10,470 nt of DNA from an uncultured Clostridia bacterium. Lineage in GTDB: Bacteria > Bacillota > Clostridia > Lachnospirales > Anaerotignaceae. The DNA is taken from NCBI GenBank assembly GCA_910587195.1, contig CAJUKL010000054.1:1-10470 (forward strand). Reading direction: 5' to 3'. Positions 1-7,046 of this stretch are shown piece by piece (positions within the stretch are counted from its first letter, which is position 1; every line of letters begins with the position of its first letter). The translations under genes and the position numbers were made by a program. Under the pieces are notes generated by a model. It was not told where the DNA came from. It worked only from the letters and a program-made list of their open reading frames with translations, and searched no databases.

Positions 1-37
1 ATAACATCTCCTTTGTTATTAGTATCTCCTTTTTCAT
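1..37 (-). CDS. possible 5' end of an unidentified gene (partial)
   Basis: An open frame begins with ATG at 37 and remains open to the edge (first residues MKKEILITKEML). It lacks a good ribosome site of its own. AAAGGAG at 8-14 suggests instead that the real start lies beyond the edge in this or another frame. Too short to identify. Confidence 0.25.
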   Translation of the reverse strand, partial: MKKEILITKEML

Positions 38-45
38 TATTTTAA

Positions 46-84
46 TTACACTCTCATATATTTTAATTTATAATATTCTGTCAT
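46..84 (-). other. 12-codon open frame, possible leader peptide
   Basis: ATG to TAA encoding MTEYYKLKYMRV, with GGGAG 10 bases upstream and a promoter-like sequence before it. It precedes the edge gene. It is tyrosine-rich (three of twelve), but no terminator/antiterminator pair is visible between it and the edge. It may be chance. Confidence 0.2.
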
Positions 85-114
85 ATTATTTTTTCTCCCA
101 ATCGTATTTTTTAT

Positions 115-142
115 TTTATACTTTATTGAAACAAAAAAACAA
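115..142 (-). promoter_or_regulatory. promoter for a gene running off the left edge
   Basis: Minus-strand TTGTTT (137-142), 16 bases, TATAAA (115-120). Downstream lie a GGGAG site and a 12-codon frame (46-84), then an AAAGGAG site at 8-14 positioned so that a start codon would fall at or just outside the edge. This suggests a new transcription unit after gyrA. Confidence 0.5.
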
Positions 143-174
143 TGTAAAAAGTCTTAAAAAAAACTTAAAAATCC

Positions 175-380
175 CTTACTTTCTTGAAAGAAAGGTAGCA
201 AAGAACTTTTGTACAAAACTGGCGTTTTGCTGCTGTGTGATGGACTTGAATAGTTGCTTTAGTTGAACAACAACGGGACACCAGTGGTCAAAAATACATT
301 CTGTTCCGTTCGCAAAAGATAAAGTTTTTGCTTAAGCTTTTTTCAAAAAGCTTGCAAGAGTTTGAGAACAGAGTTCTCAA
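175..380 (+). repeat. intergenic repeat family copy, inverted relative to the right end
   Basis: Its core at 300-327 matches the reverse complement of 10359-10386 at 27 of 28 positions. It also has the CTTTCTT/AAGAAAG hairpin (179-194), AAAGAACTTT, GCTGCTGTG, hairpin B (AAGCTTTTT/AAAAAGCTT, 334-353) and hairpin A (TTGAGAAC aga GTTCTCAA, 362-380). Non-coding. The rest of the gap, 381-460, shows nothing I can recognise. Confidence 0.75.
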
Positions 381-460
381 GGTTTTAAATTTTTGTGCTA
401 ACTAAAATGAAATGCAGATTTATTACACATTAAAGTTAAATAGCAATAAAACATTTAACA

Positions 461-493
461 AATAAGAAGCATCCAAATGAGATGCTTCTTATT
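461..493 (-). terminator. terminator of the gyrB-gyrA operon
   Basis: Perfect 13-bp inverted repeat (AATAAGAAGCATC and its complement) with a 7-base loop, 19 bases beyond the gyrA stop codon. The 3' arm ends in TTCTTATT followed by TTGTT-type sequence on the minus strand, a moderate T tract. The strong stem and position make it the operon terminator. Confidence 0.8.
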
Positions 494-512
494 CCTAACT
501 TTATTATTTTAT

Positions 513-2981
513 TTATTCTATGTTGTTTTCTGTTTCCTCAATATCTTCTTCTGAAATTTTTGCAATTCCTACTACTGAAACATTTTCATTAAGATTGATT
601 AATTTTACGCCTTGTGATACACGGTTAAAAGTAGAAATTTCATTTCCTCTTAGACGGATAATTACACCTTCTGAAGTAATTAACATTAGTTCTTCTTTTT
701 CATCTATAACAAGCACCCCTGTTAGAAGTCCAGTTTTATCCGTAAGCTGATGAATTTTTACTCCTTTTCCACCACGATATTGTGTATTAAAATCTTCTAT
801 ATTTGTTTTTTTACCATACCCTTTTTCTGTTACATTTAATATTTTGGTTCCAGCAATTCCTTTTACAGCAGAAACAACATAATCATTTTGTTTTAGGGTA
901 ATTGCCTTTACACCAATTGCTTGTCTACTCATAGGACGAACATCTTGTTCATGAAATTTAATTCCCATACCATTTCTTGTTGCAACAAATATTTCATCTT
1001 GACCATTTGTAACAAGGACAGAAATAAGACTATCTTCTTCTTTTAGGCTAACAGCAGTCAAACCACCTTTTCTGATATTGGCAAAACTCATCATATCTGT
1101 TTTTTTGATAATACCATCTTTTGTTATCATCACTAAATAAGAATCTTTCGTAAATTCCTTTACTGGAATCATGGCAGTAATGGTTTCGCCAGCAGAAATT
1201 TCGATTAAATTTACAATCGCATTTCCTCTTGCTGTTCTGCCTGCCTCTGGTACTTCATAACCTTTTAAGCGATAAACACGTCCTTTGTTGGTAAAAAACA
1301 AAATATAATCATGGGTAGAGCCCAAAAACAAGTCTTTTACAAAATCTTCTTCTCTGGTATTCATGCCCATAATACCACGACCGCCTCTTTTTTGGCTTTT
1401 ATAAGTCATCAATGCAGTTCTTTTAATATAGTTTAAATGGGACAAAGTAAATACACTTGTTTCCTCATGGATAAGATCCTCATCTTCTATAACCTCCACA
1501 TGATGCATAATCTGGGTGCGGCGTTTATCTCCGTATTTTGCTTTTATTGCTAATATTTCTTGTTTAATAACCGCATAAAGGAGGGTTTCATCTGCTAAAA
1601 TTGCTTGATATTCCTTTATTTTTTCCATGAGTTCTTGATATTCCTTATCAATTTTTTCATGTTCCAATCCTTGTAAGCGTCGTAATTGCATTTCCAAAAT
1701 TGCTTGTGATTGTACTTCAGATAATCCAAAATGTTCCATTAATTTTGCTTTTGCATCATCATAGCTGCTTCTAATGATATGAATTACCTCATCAATGTTA
1801 TCTAATGCAATCCGTAATCCTTGTAAGATATGTGCTCTTTTCTCTGCTTTTTCTAAATCAAATTGTGTGCGGCGTGTAATAACCTCTTTTTGATGTTTTA
1901 GATATTCTTCTAAAATCTGTTTTAGGTTTAATATTTCTGGTTTATTGTTTACGAGCGCAATCATAATTACGCCAAAACTTTCTTCTAATTGTGTATATTT
2001 ATACAAATTATTTAATACAACACTTGTATTGGCATCTTTTTTTAATTCAATAACAATGCGCATTCCTTTTCGGTTTGTTTCATCTCTAATATCGCTGATT
2101 CCGTCTACTCTTTTTTCTTTAACTAAATCCGCAATCTTTTCAATGAGTCTTGCTTTATTTACTTGGTAAGGAATTTCTGTTACAACAATACGTTCTCTGC
2201 CATTTTGCATTGGTTCTATTTCAGAGATTGCTCTTACTCTGATTTTTCCTCTACCAGTACGATAAGCAGAACGGATTCCGCTTCTCCCCATAATAATGCC
2301 ACCTGTTGGAAAATCTGGACCTTGTATTACTTCCATCAATTCTTCAACAGAAGTTTCTCCTTTTTGTTCTGTATAATTGTCAATCATTTTCACAATACCG
2401 TCCATTATTTCGGAAAGATTGTGTGGTGGTATGTTAGTTGCCATACCAACGGCAATTCCAGAGGAGCCATTGATTAAGAGGTTTGGTACTCTTGCAGGTA
2501 ATACGGTAGGCTCTTTTACTTCTTCGCTATAGTTTGGCACAAAATCAACTGTATTTTTATCAATATCTGCTAGCATTTCCAAAGAAATACGTGACATTCT
2601 TGCTTCCGTATAACGTTGTGCAGCAGCTTCATCTCCATCCACAGAACCAAAATTTCCATGTCCATCTACAAGAAGGTAACGCATGGAAAAATTTTGTGCC
2701 ATACGAACCATTGCCTGATAAATGGAACTATCGCCATGTGGATGATATTTTCCCATTGTATCGCCTACAATACGTGCTGATTTTTTATAGGGCTTATTGG
2801 GCTCTAAATTCATTTCTCCCATAGAATATAGGATTCTTCTTTGTACAGGCTTTAAGCCATCACGAACATCTGGTAAAGCACGAGATACAATGACACTCAT
2901 AGCATAATCAATATAACAATTTTTCATTTCGTCTTCTATGTTAATGCCAACTATTTTGTCTATATTACTTGTATTATCCAT
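513..2981 (-). CDS. gyrA: DNA gyrase subunit A
   Basis: GyrA is the DNA-breaking and rejoining subunit of the A2B2 gyrase, which introduces negative supercoils using ATP hydrolysed by GyrB. The 822-residue product matches the usual Firmicute length. The winged-helix/tower core contains the catalytic tyrosine at about residue 124 (QRYTEAR) and the quinolone-determining segment at about 70-105 (GKYHPHGDSSIYQ). The C-terminal beta-pinwheel starts near 505 and has the gyrase-specific GyrA box QKRGGRG near 529-535, plus a second QYRGGKG-like motif near 733. This makes it gyrase rather than topoisomerase IV ParC. I chose the start MDNTSN because AAAGGA lies 6 bases upstream; an in-frame ATG 18 bases earlier has no ribosome site. 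It begins 30 bases after gyrB and is surely co-transcribed with it. Odd residues are Gln89 at the position of E. coli Asp87, and Gln122 two residues before the catalytic tyrosine. Confidence 0.98.
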   Translation of the reverse strand: MDNTSNIDKIVGINIEDEMKNCYIDYAMSVIVSRALPDVRDGLKPVQRRILYSMGEMNLEPNKPYKKSARIVGDTMGKYHPHGDSSIYQAMVRMAQNFSMRYLLVDGHGNFGSVDGDEAAAQRYTEARMSRISLEMLADIDKNTVDFVPNYSEEVKEPTVLPARVPNLLINGSSGIAVGMATNIPPHNLSEIMDGIVKMIDNYTEQKGETSVEELMEVIQGPDFPTGGIIMGRSGIRSAYRTGRGKIRVRAISEIEPMQNGRERIVVTEIPYQVNKARLIEKIADLVKEKRVDGISDIRDETNRKGMRIVIELKKDANTSVVLNNLYKYTQLEESFGVIMIALVNNKPEILNLKQILEEYLKHQKEVITRRTQFDLEKAEKRAHILQGLRIALDNIDEVIHIIRSSYDDAKAKLMEHFGLSEVQSQAILEMQLRRLQGLEHEKIDKEYQELMEKIKEYQAILADETLLYAVIKQEILAIKAKYGDKRRTQIMHHVEVIEDEDLIHEETSVFTLSHLNYIKRTALMTYKSQKRGGRGIMGMNTREEDFVKDLFLGSTHDYILFFTNKGRVYRLKGYEVPEAGRTARGNAIVNLIEISAGETITAMIPVKEFTKDSYLVMITKDGIIKKTDMMSFANIRKGGLTAVSLKEEDSLISVLVTNGQDEIFVATRNGMGIKFHEQDVRPMSRQAIGVKAITLKQNDYVVSAVKGIAGTKILNVTEKGYGKKTNIEDFNTQYRGGKGVKIHQLTDKTGLLTGVLVIDEKEELMLITSEGVIIRLRGNEISTFNRVSQGVKLINLNENVSVVGIAKISEEDIEETENNIE

Positions 2982-3011
2982 AAAACGTCCTTTCTGCATT
3001 CTGTTGCAAAA

Positions 3012-4916
3012 TTAAATATCTAAATTTTGCACTCTTTCTGCATATTCCTGTATAAATTCTCGTCTTGGCTCTACTTTATCTCCCATAAGTCTTGTAAAGA
3101 TTTCATCAGCAGAAACAGCATCTTCTAAATCAACTCGTTTGAGAATTCTGTGTTCAGGATCCATTGTTGTATCCCAAAGCTGTTCTGCGTCCATTTCTCC
3201 TAAGCCTTTATAACGTTGTACTTCTTTTATGCCTTCCCGTCCAATTCTAGCATAAAGAGTTTCTAGTTCTTTATCATCATACACGTAATAATGCTCTTTA
3301 TTTTTCTCTACACGGTATAATGGAGGTTGGGCAATATAAATATGCCCTGCTCTAATTAATTGAGGCATATGGCGGTAAAATAGCGTCAGGAGTAGGGTTC
3401 TAATATGCGCACCGTCAACGTCTGCATCTGTCATAATTACAATTTTGTGGTATCGTAATTTTGTAATATCAAAATCTGTATCTACCCCTGTACCAAAGGC
3501 AGTAATCATATTTTTAATTTCTTCGCTGTTTAATATTTTATCCATTCGTGCTTTTTCTACATTGAGTATTTTTCCTCTTAATGGGAGAATTGCTTGTATT
3601 CTTTGGTCTCTTGCCCCCTTTGCGGAACCACCAGCAGAATTTCCCTCCACAATGTAGATTTCACAATTTTTAGGGTCTTTGTCAGAACAATCTGCTAATT
3701 TTCCAGGTAAACGAGAGGTTTCTAAAACACTTTTTCTTTTGACGAGTTCTCTGGCTCTTTTTGCTGCTTCTCTAGCTCTGGAAGCAATCAAACCTTTTTC
3801 TACAATCAATTTTCCTATAGCTGGATTTTCTTCTAAAAAGTAGGTAAGATATTCATTTACAATACTTTCAACAGCAGCTTTTGCTTCACTATTTCCTAAT
3901 TTTGTTTTTGTTTGGCTGTCAAACTGTGGCTCTGCTACTTTAATGCTAATAATAGCTGCTAATCCTTCTCTTACATCATCGCCTGTTAAGTTTTTATCAT
4001 TTTCTTTTAGAATACCCACTTTTCGGCTGTAATCATTAATGGTTTTTGTCATACCAGACTTAAAACCCACTAGATGGGTACCACCATCTGTAGTATTGAT
4101 ATTGTTTACAAAAGTGTGGATATTTTCATCTGCTCCATCATTATGCTGAAAGGCAATTTCTACAAAAACGCCATCTTTTTCTCCTTCTGCATAAAAAATA
4201 CTGTCATACAGTGCATCTCTGTGTTGGTTGATATAAGCAACAAATTCTTTAATACCACCTTCGTAGTGAAATGATTTTTCTTTTGGCTTTTCTTGTCTTT
4301 TGTCCGTAATAGTAATTTTTAAGCCTTTTGTTAAAAAAGCGGTTTCTCTTAATCTGTTTTTTAATACATCAAATTGAAAAATGGTATCTTCAAATATTTC
4401 AGCATCTGGCTTAAAATGGACATAGGTTCCATGTTCTTGTGTTTGTCCAATTTCTTGCAATTTTGTCATAACATGACCTTTTGCATAGTTCTGTTCATAT
4501 TTTTTTCCATCAACACAAACCTGTACTTTCATCCATTCTGATAAGGCATTTACAACGGAAGCACCTACTCCATGTAAACCGCCAGAAACTTTATATCCAC
4601 CGCCGCCAAATTTACCACCTGCATGTAGAATTGTAAAAACAACTTCTAATGCAGGAATTCCTTTTTGTGCTTGAATTCCAACTGGAATACCACGTCCATT
4701 ATCTTTTACAGAAATAGTATTATCTTCATGGATTATGACGGAAATTTCATCACAATATCCAGCTAATGCTTCATCTACTGCATTATCCACAATTTCATAC
4801 ACTAGATGGTGTAACCCTTGTGTACCTGTGGAACCAATATACATACCAGGGCGTTTTCTGACTGCTTCTAAACCTTCCAGGACTTGTATTTGATTTTCGT
4901 TGTACTCTGATGACAT
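3012..4916 (-). CDS. gyrB: DNA gyrase subunit B
   Basis: GyrB is the ATPase and TOPRIM subunit of DNA gyrase. At 634 residues it has the standard Gram-positive length. The GHKL ATPase domain shows the N-box EIVDNAVDEA (about 41-50), DNGRGIP (72-78) and GLHGVGASVVNALS (113-126). The transducer region includes the conserved Lys of QTKTKLGNSE (335-344). The TOPRIM domain has EGNSAGGSAK (424-433) and the metal-binding DADVDGAH (497-504). The C-terminal RYKGLGEMD (568-576) contacts GyrA. The ATG is preceded by AAGGAG with 8 bases of spacing. It leads the gyrB-gyrA operon behind its own promoter and a short 5' UTR hairpin. Notable: residue 426 is Asn, where most gyrases, including E. coli and B. 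subtilis, have Asp. The first TOPRIM Glu (424) and both later Asp residues are intact, so the enzyme should be active. Confidence 0.99.
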   Translation of the reverse strand: MSSEYNENQIQVLEGLEAVRKRPGMYIGSTGTQGLHHLVYEIVDNAVDEALAGYCDEISVIIHEDNTISVKDNGRGIPVGIQAQKGIPALEVVFTILHAGGKFGGGGYKVSGGLHGVGASVVNALSEWMKVQVCVDGKKYEQNYAKGHVMTKLQEIGQTQEHGTYVHFKPDAEIFEDTIFQFDVLKNRLRETAFLTKGLKITITDKRQEKPKEKSFHYEGGIKEFVAYINQHRDALYDSIFYAEGEKDGVFVEIAFQHNDGADENIHTFVNNINTTDGGTHLVGFKSGMTKTINDYSRKVGILKENDKNLTGDDVREGLAAIISIKVAEPQFDSQTKTKLGNSEAKAAVESIVNEYLTYFLEENPAIGKLIVEKGLIASRAREAAKRARELVKRKSVLETSRLPGKLADCSDKDPKNCEIYIVEGNSAGGSAKGARDQRIQAILPLRGKILNVEKARMDKILNSEEIKNMITAFGTGVDTDFDITKLRYHKIVIMTDADVDGAHIRTLLLTLFYRHMPQLIRAGHIYIAQPPLYRVEKNKEHYYVYDDKELETLYARIGREGIKEVQRYKGLGEMDAEQLWDTTMDPEHRILKRVDLEDAVSADEIFTRLMGDKVEPRREFIQEYAERVQNLDI

Positions 4917-4937
4917 ATTCTTCTCTCCTTAAAAATA

Positions 4938-4958
4938 ACAGGCTATTAAAAAGCCTGT
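4938..4958 (-). promoter_or_regulatory. stem-loop in gyrB 5' leader
   Basis: ACAGGCT and AGCCTGT form a perfect 7-bp stem with a 7-base loop, close to the predicted 5' end of the gyrB transcript and followed by TATTTTT and then the AAGGAG site. It could stabilise the 5' end or act as a weak attenuator; the sequence does not decide. Confidence 0.5.
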
Positions 4959-4973
4959 ATGGTAACTAATCTT

Positions 4974-5002
4974 ATTATACCATTTATTTCAAGATTTCAC
5001 AA
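4974..5002 (-). promoter_or_regulatory. gyrB-gyrA promoter
   Basis: On the minus strand TTGTGA (4997-5002), a 17-base spacer and a perfect TATAAT (4974-4979) with the extended TGG just before it. Transcription would start near 4966, about 50 bases before the gyrB ATG. This is the clearest sigma-A-type promoter in the window. Confidence 0.85.
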
Positions 5003-5004
5003 GT

Positions 5005-5031
5005 AAAAAAAGCCTTTTATTTCAAGCTTTT
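5005..5031 (-). terminator. intrinsic terminator after recF
   Basis: On the minus strand AAAAGCTT, an 8-base loop and AGGCTTTT form an 8-bp stem with one G-U pair, running into seven consecutive T residues. It ends only three bases before the gyrB -35 hexamer, separating the rlbA-recF unit from gyrB-gyrA. Confidence 0.6.
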
Positions 5032-5213
5032 GTTCTACATGTCGATAAAAAGTATTTTTGTAGAAATGTGTTAAGGTATGGTAATGATTTAGGCTTCATG
5101 TGCGGTAATGAAACATTAGTTGTTTCTGTTTTATTTTAGTTGGTATAAAACAAATGTCTACTAGGTATTTTGTACTGTACGAAAAGCTGTATTTTTTGCT
5201 AGCATAACAGATA
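5032..5213. other. recF-gyrB spacer without a recognised gene
   Basis: No credible coding frame. In particular there is no remB-type small gene, which many Firmicutes carry between recF and gyrB. An inverted repeat TTCTACA/TGTAGAA (5033-5039, 5059-5065) and a possible plus-strand promoter (TTGTTT at 5120-5125, 18 bases, TATAAA at 5144-5149 after TGG) are the only structures seen. The latter would read antisense into recF. Confidence 0.4.
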
Positions 5214-6296
5214 TTAAGAGGGCGTAATAGCTCCATTTTGTACGCAAAAAAGGCAGGCTTGTTTTACATATTCTTTTATACTATCCTCTATTCCAGTACA
5301 AGTTAATATTGTTTGTAACTCTCCAATACTTTCCATTAAAAAATTTTGGCGGTTTTTATCTAGTTCTGAAAGAACATCATCTAAAAGTAAAATTGGCTTT
5401 TGACCTGTTTCTTGTTCTATGAGTGTAATTTCTGCTAGTTTTGTTGCTAATGCAGTGGTTCGTTGTTGTCCTTGTGAACCATATAGTTTTACATCTTTGT
5501 TATTTACTAAAAATAATATGTCATCTTTATGAGGACCTGCTTGTGTTGTTCCTAATAAAATATCTCTTTGCTGATTTTTTTTTAATTTTTGTTGTAATTG
5601 ATTTTTAGGGCTGTTTGGTTTATATAGGATTTTAAGGGCATCCTTGCCTCCTGTAAGTTCGTTTTGCTTTTTACTGGATATTTGATTCAGCTTGTCTAAA
5701 AAATCGCTCCTAGTGGCAATAATGCGCTCTGCGGCATCTGCGAGTTGTTCATCCCATAAAAAGAGTGTTTCTTTGAGAGATGGCTTTTTTTGTATTTCTT
5801 TTAGTAAATGATTTCTTTGTTTTAAAATTCTATAATACTTTTGTAAATCATAATAATAAACAAGGTTCATTTGACAAATTTCCATATCCATAAAGCGACG
5901 ACGAGCAACTGGTCCTTCTTTGATTAAATTTAAATCCTCTGGAGAAAATATCACTGCATGACAAGTTCCAAAAAGTTCTCCTAGTTTTTTAAGCGGGATT
6001 CCATTGACAGCAATCCCCTTTTTTCCTTCTTTTTTCAGGTGAATGTCAATTCTATCGTTTGTTTTTGGTTTTTGTATTAACACTTGTATATGGCTTTCTG
6101 TTGCTTCAAATTTAATTAGTTGACTATCATTCTTTGTGCGTAAAGAGCGTCCAGAAGCGCACAAATAGAGAGATTCTAAAAAATTTGTTTTTCCTTGTGC
6201 ATTTTCTCCATAAAAAATATTAACTCCGTTCTTTAGGAATAATGTGGTATCTTTTAAATTCCGATAGCCTGTTAAAGACACTTTTTGTATGTACAT
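5214..6296 (-). CDS. recF: DNA replication and repair protein RecF
   Basis: RecF is an SMC/ABC-type ATPase that binds DNA at single-strand gaps and, with RecO and RecR, loads RecA for gap repair and fork restart. Visible motifs in the 360-residue product are the Walker A GENAQGKTN (about 30-38), the family segment FSPEDLNLIKEGP (117-129), the ABC signature YGSQGQQRTTAL (272-283) and the Walker B/D-loop LLLDDVLSELD (303-313). The Met in MYIQKVSLTGYRNL aligns with the B. subtilis RecF N-terminus. An upstream in-frame ATG inside rlbA would add nine residues of no family match. The chosen start lies four bases after the rlbA stop, with GGGAAG upstream inside the end of rlbA, so the two genes are translationally linked. 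A candidate terminator lies about 180 bases downstream, ahead of gyrB. The length is normal for the family, with no sign of damage. Confidence 0.97.
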   Translation of the reverse strand: MYIQKVSLTGYRNLKDTTLFLKNGVNIFYGENAQGKTNFLESLYLCASGRSLRTKNDSQLIKFEATESHIQVLIQKPKTNDRIDIHLKKEGKKGIAVNGIPLKKLGELFGTCHAVIFSPEDLNLIKEGPVARRRFMDMEICQMNLVYYYDLQKYYRILKQRNHLLKEIQKKPSLKETLFLWDEQLADAAERIIATRSDFLDKLNQISSKKQNELTGGKDALKILYKPNSPKNQLQQKLKKNQQRDILLGTTQAGPHKDDILFLVNNKDVKLYGSQGQQRTTALATKLAEITLIEQETGQKPILLLDDVLSELDKNRQNFLMESIGELQTILTCTGIEDSIKEYVKQACLFCVQNGAITPS

Positions 6297-6300
6297 AGTT

Positions 6301-6528
6301 TCACTTCCCGGTGTTTTTAACAATTATTTTAAATTCTTTTGTTTCTTGCACAGTTACAATATCGTTATGGTGTATTTTTTTTCCTCTTTCTGTTGCAACA
6401 ACGCCATTTACTTTTACGGCACCATTTTGGATTAATAATTTTGCATCAGAGCCTTGTCCCACGATACCAGCTAATTTGATTGCTTGTTGTAATTTAATAA
6501 ATTCTGTGTGGATTAAAACTTCTTCCAT
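6301..6528 (-). CDS. rlbA: S4-domain RNA-binding protein RlbA (YaaA)
   Basis: This 75-residue protein is essentially one S4 RNA-binding fold. The pattern is visible as IKLQQAIKLAG, GSDAKLLIQNGAVKVNG and RGKKIHHNDIVTV, with the basic RGKK typical of the family. It corresponds to B. subtilis YaaA, now called RlbA and linked to ribosome maturation, which sits in the same dnaN-recF interval in many Firmicutes. A direct RNA target cannot be read from the sequence. The ATG is preceded by a strong AGGGAGG with 9 bases of spacing. It ends four bases before recF. Unusually, it lies 518 bases downstream of dnaN across a repeat/IS-like insertion, so its transcription may depend on promoters inside that segment rather than on read-through from dnaA-dnaN. 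A lone S4 domain could also be described as generic, but the position supports the RlbA call. Confidence 0.92.
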   Translation of the reverse strand: MEEVLIHTEFIKLQQAIKLAGIVGQGSDAKLLIQNGAVKVNGVVATERGKKIHHNDIVTVQETKEFKIIVKNTGK

Positions 6529-6548
6529 CTTTATTTTCCTCCCTATAG

Positions 6549-6568
6549 ATTATAATATAGCTTGTCAA
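6549..6568 (-). promoter_or_regulatory. possible rlbA promoter with misplaced elements
   Basis: A perfect TTGACA (6563-6568) and a perfect TATAAT (6549-6554) occur on the minus strand directly upstream of the rlbA ribosome site. Only 8 bases separate them, too few to act together. TATAAT could work with a weak upstream element lying in the flanking repeat. Confidence 0.3.
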
Positions 6569-6573
6569 AAAAC

Positions 6574-6614
6574 TTCTTTGTTCTGTTAGCAAAAGAAAAA
6601 GTTTCCCAAAAGTT
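6574..6614 (+). repeat. fragment of the intergenic repeat family (plus orientation)
   Basis: TTCTGTTAGCAAAAGAAAAAGTTT closely resembles the core at 299-327 (TTCTGTTCCGTTCGC, then AAAAGATAAAGTTT) with a short deletion. It stops where the IS-like segment begins. Confidence 0.6.
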
Positions 6615-6905
6615 TACGCTTCGGTCAGTTCTAAAATACGTTTCTGACACTCCCATGCCTAAAAGAATGGGGTTCTTAATTACATAAACTTCTAAATATA
6701 CTCGAAAGCATATAAAACTAATCTACTTCATTAAGACTTTCACTATCAAAGATACCATTGTATCCATTAACGATAGTATAAGGCTCGCGTCAAAACCTTT
6801 TATTTTCATAGTTTCATTATACCATTTCTTGTTCATAAAAGAAACATTAACATATATCAAAAAAAAATGCTTTCATCCCACCCCTAAAGGAGTGGGCTTT
6901 TCGCA
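6615..6905 (-). mobile_element. probable non-autonomous IS200/IS605-type element (remnant or MITE)
   Basis: No transposase frame is present. The two ends each carry a subterminal hairpin of the kind seen at IS200/IS605 ends: CCCAC...GTGGG with CCTAAAGG inside (6877-6896), and CCCAT...ATGGG with CCTAAAAG inside (6652-6671) followed by TTCTTA. Next to the second is a GTCAG/CTGAC stem (6624-6648). The inside holds a minus-strand promoter, a nested hairpin (6742-6777) and a 28-codon frame of no known match. The segment separates two fragments of the intergenic repeat and accounts for the abnormal dnaN-rlbA gap. Family assignment is from hairpin style and context only. Exact ends are uncertain, and a structured RNA locus is an alternative. 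Confidence 0.45.
6816..6844 (-). promoter_or_regulatory. promoter inside the IS-like segment, facing rlbA-recF
   Basis: Minus-strand TGGTATAAT (6816-6824) is a full extended -10. The -35 region (TTTCTT, about 17 bases upstream) is poor, but extended -10 promoters tolerate that. It points towards rlbA with no clear terminator between except the end hairpin near 6652-6671. Confidence 0.5.
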
Positions 6906-6910
6906 TTTAG

Positions 6911-7040
6911 CTTGTAAATTAGAATTTTGGGCTTTGCCCAAACCCACCAACAAAAGTTGGACAAAAAACTTTATCTCCCACTAACGCAACAAATTCTCAG
7001 TTTTAACCTCTGGCACTTCATCGCACAGCAGCGAAAGATT
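6911..7040 (-). repeat. intergenic repeat family copy after dnaN
   Basis: Read on the plus strand: GCTTGTAAATTAGAA, hairpin A (TTTGGGC ttt GCCCAAA, 6926-6942), hairpin B (CCAAC aaaa GTTGG, 6947-6960), AAACTTTATC, then TTTTAACCTCTGG and a CACAGCAGC tail. The module order equals that of 10,290-10,420, and the tail matches the plus-strand GCTGCTGTG of 231-239 in reverse. It starts seven bases beyond the dnaN stop codon. Confidence 0.7.
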
Positions 7041-7046
7041 AAAATA

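Noticed and set aside
4783..4791. Perfect TTATCCACA DnaA box inside gyrB
   Set aside because: It encodes the invariant ATPase residues of EIVDNAV, so the match follows from the protein sequence. It is isolated from the oriC clusters.
5120..5149. Plus-strand promoter reading antisense into recF
   Set aside because: It has only a moderate -35 and an 18-base spacer in AT-rich DNA, with no gene or structured RNA after it. Not strong enough to call as a separate feature.
6297..6323. Upstream ATG extending recF by nine residues
   Set aside because: It lies inside rlbA without a ribosome site, and the family begins at MYIQ.
6723..6809. 28-codon minus-strand frame in the IS-like segment
   Set aside because: It has no ribosome site and no recognisable family, and it overlaps a nested hairpin. 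It is likely incidental or a decayed piece.
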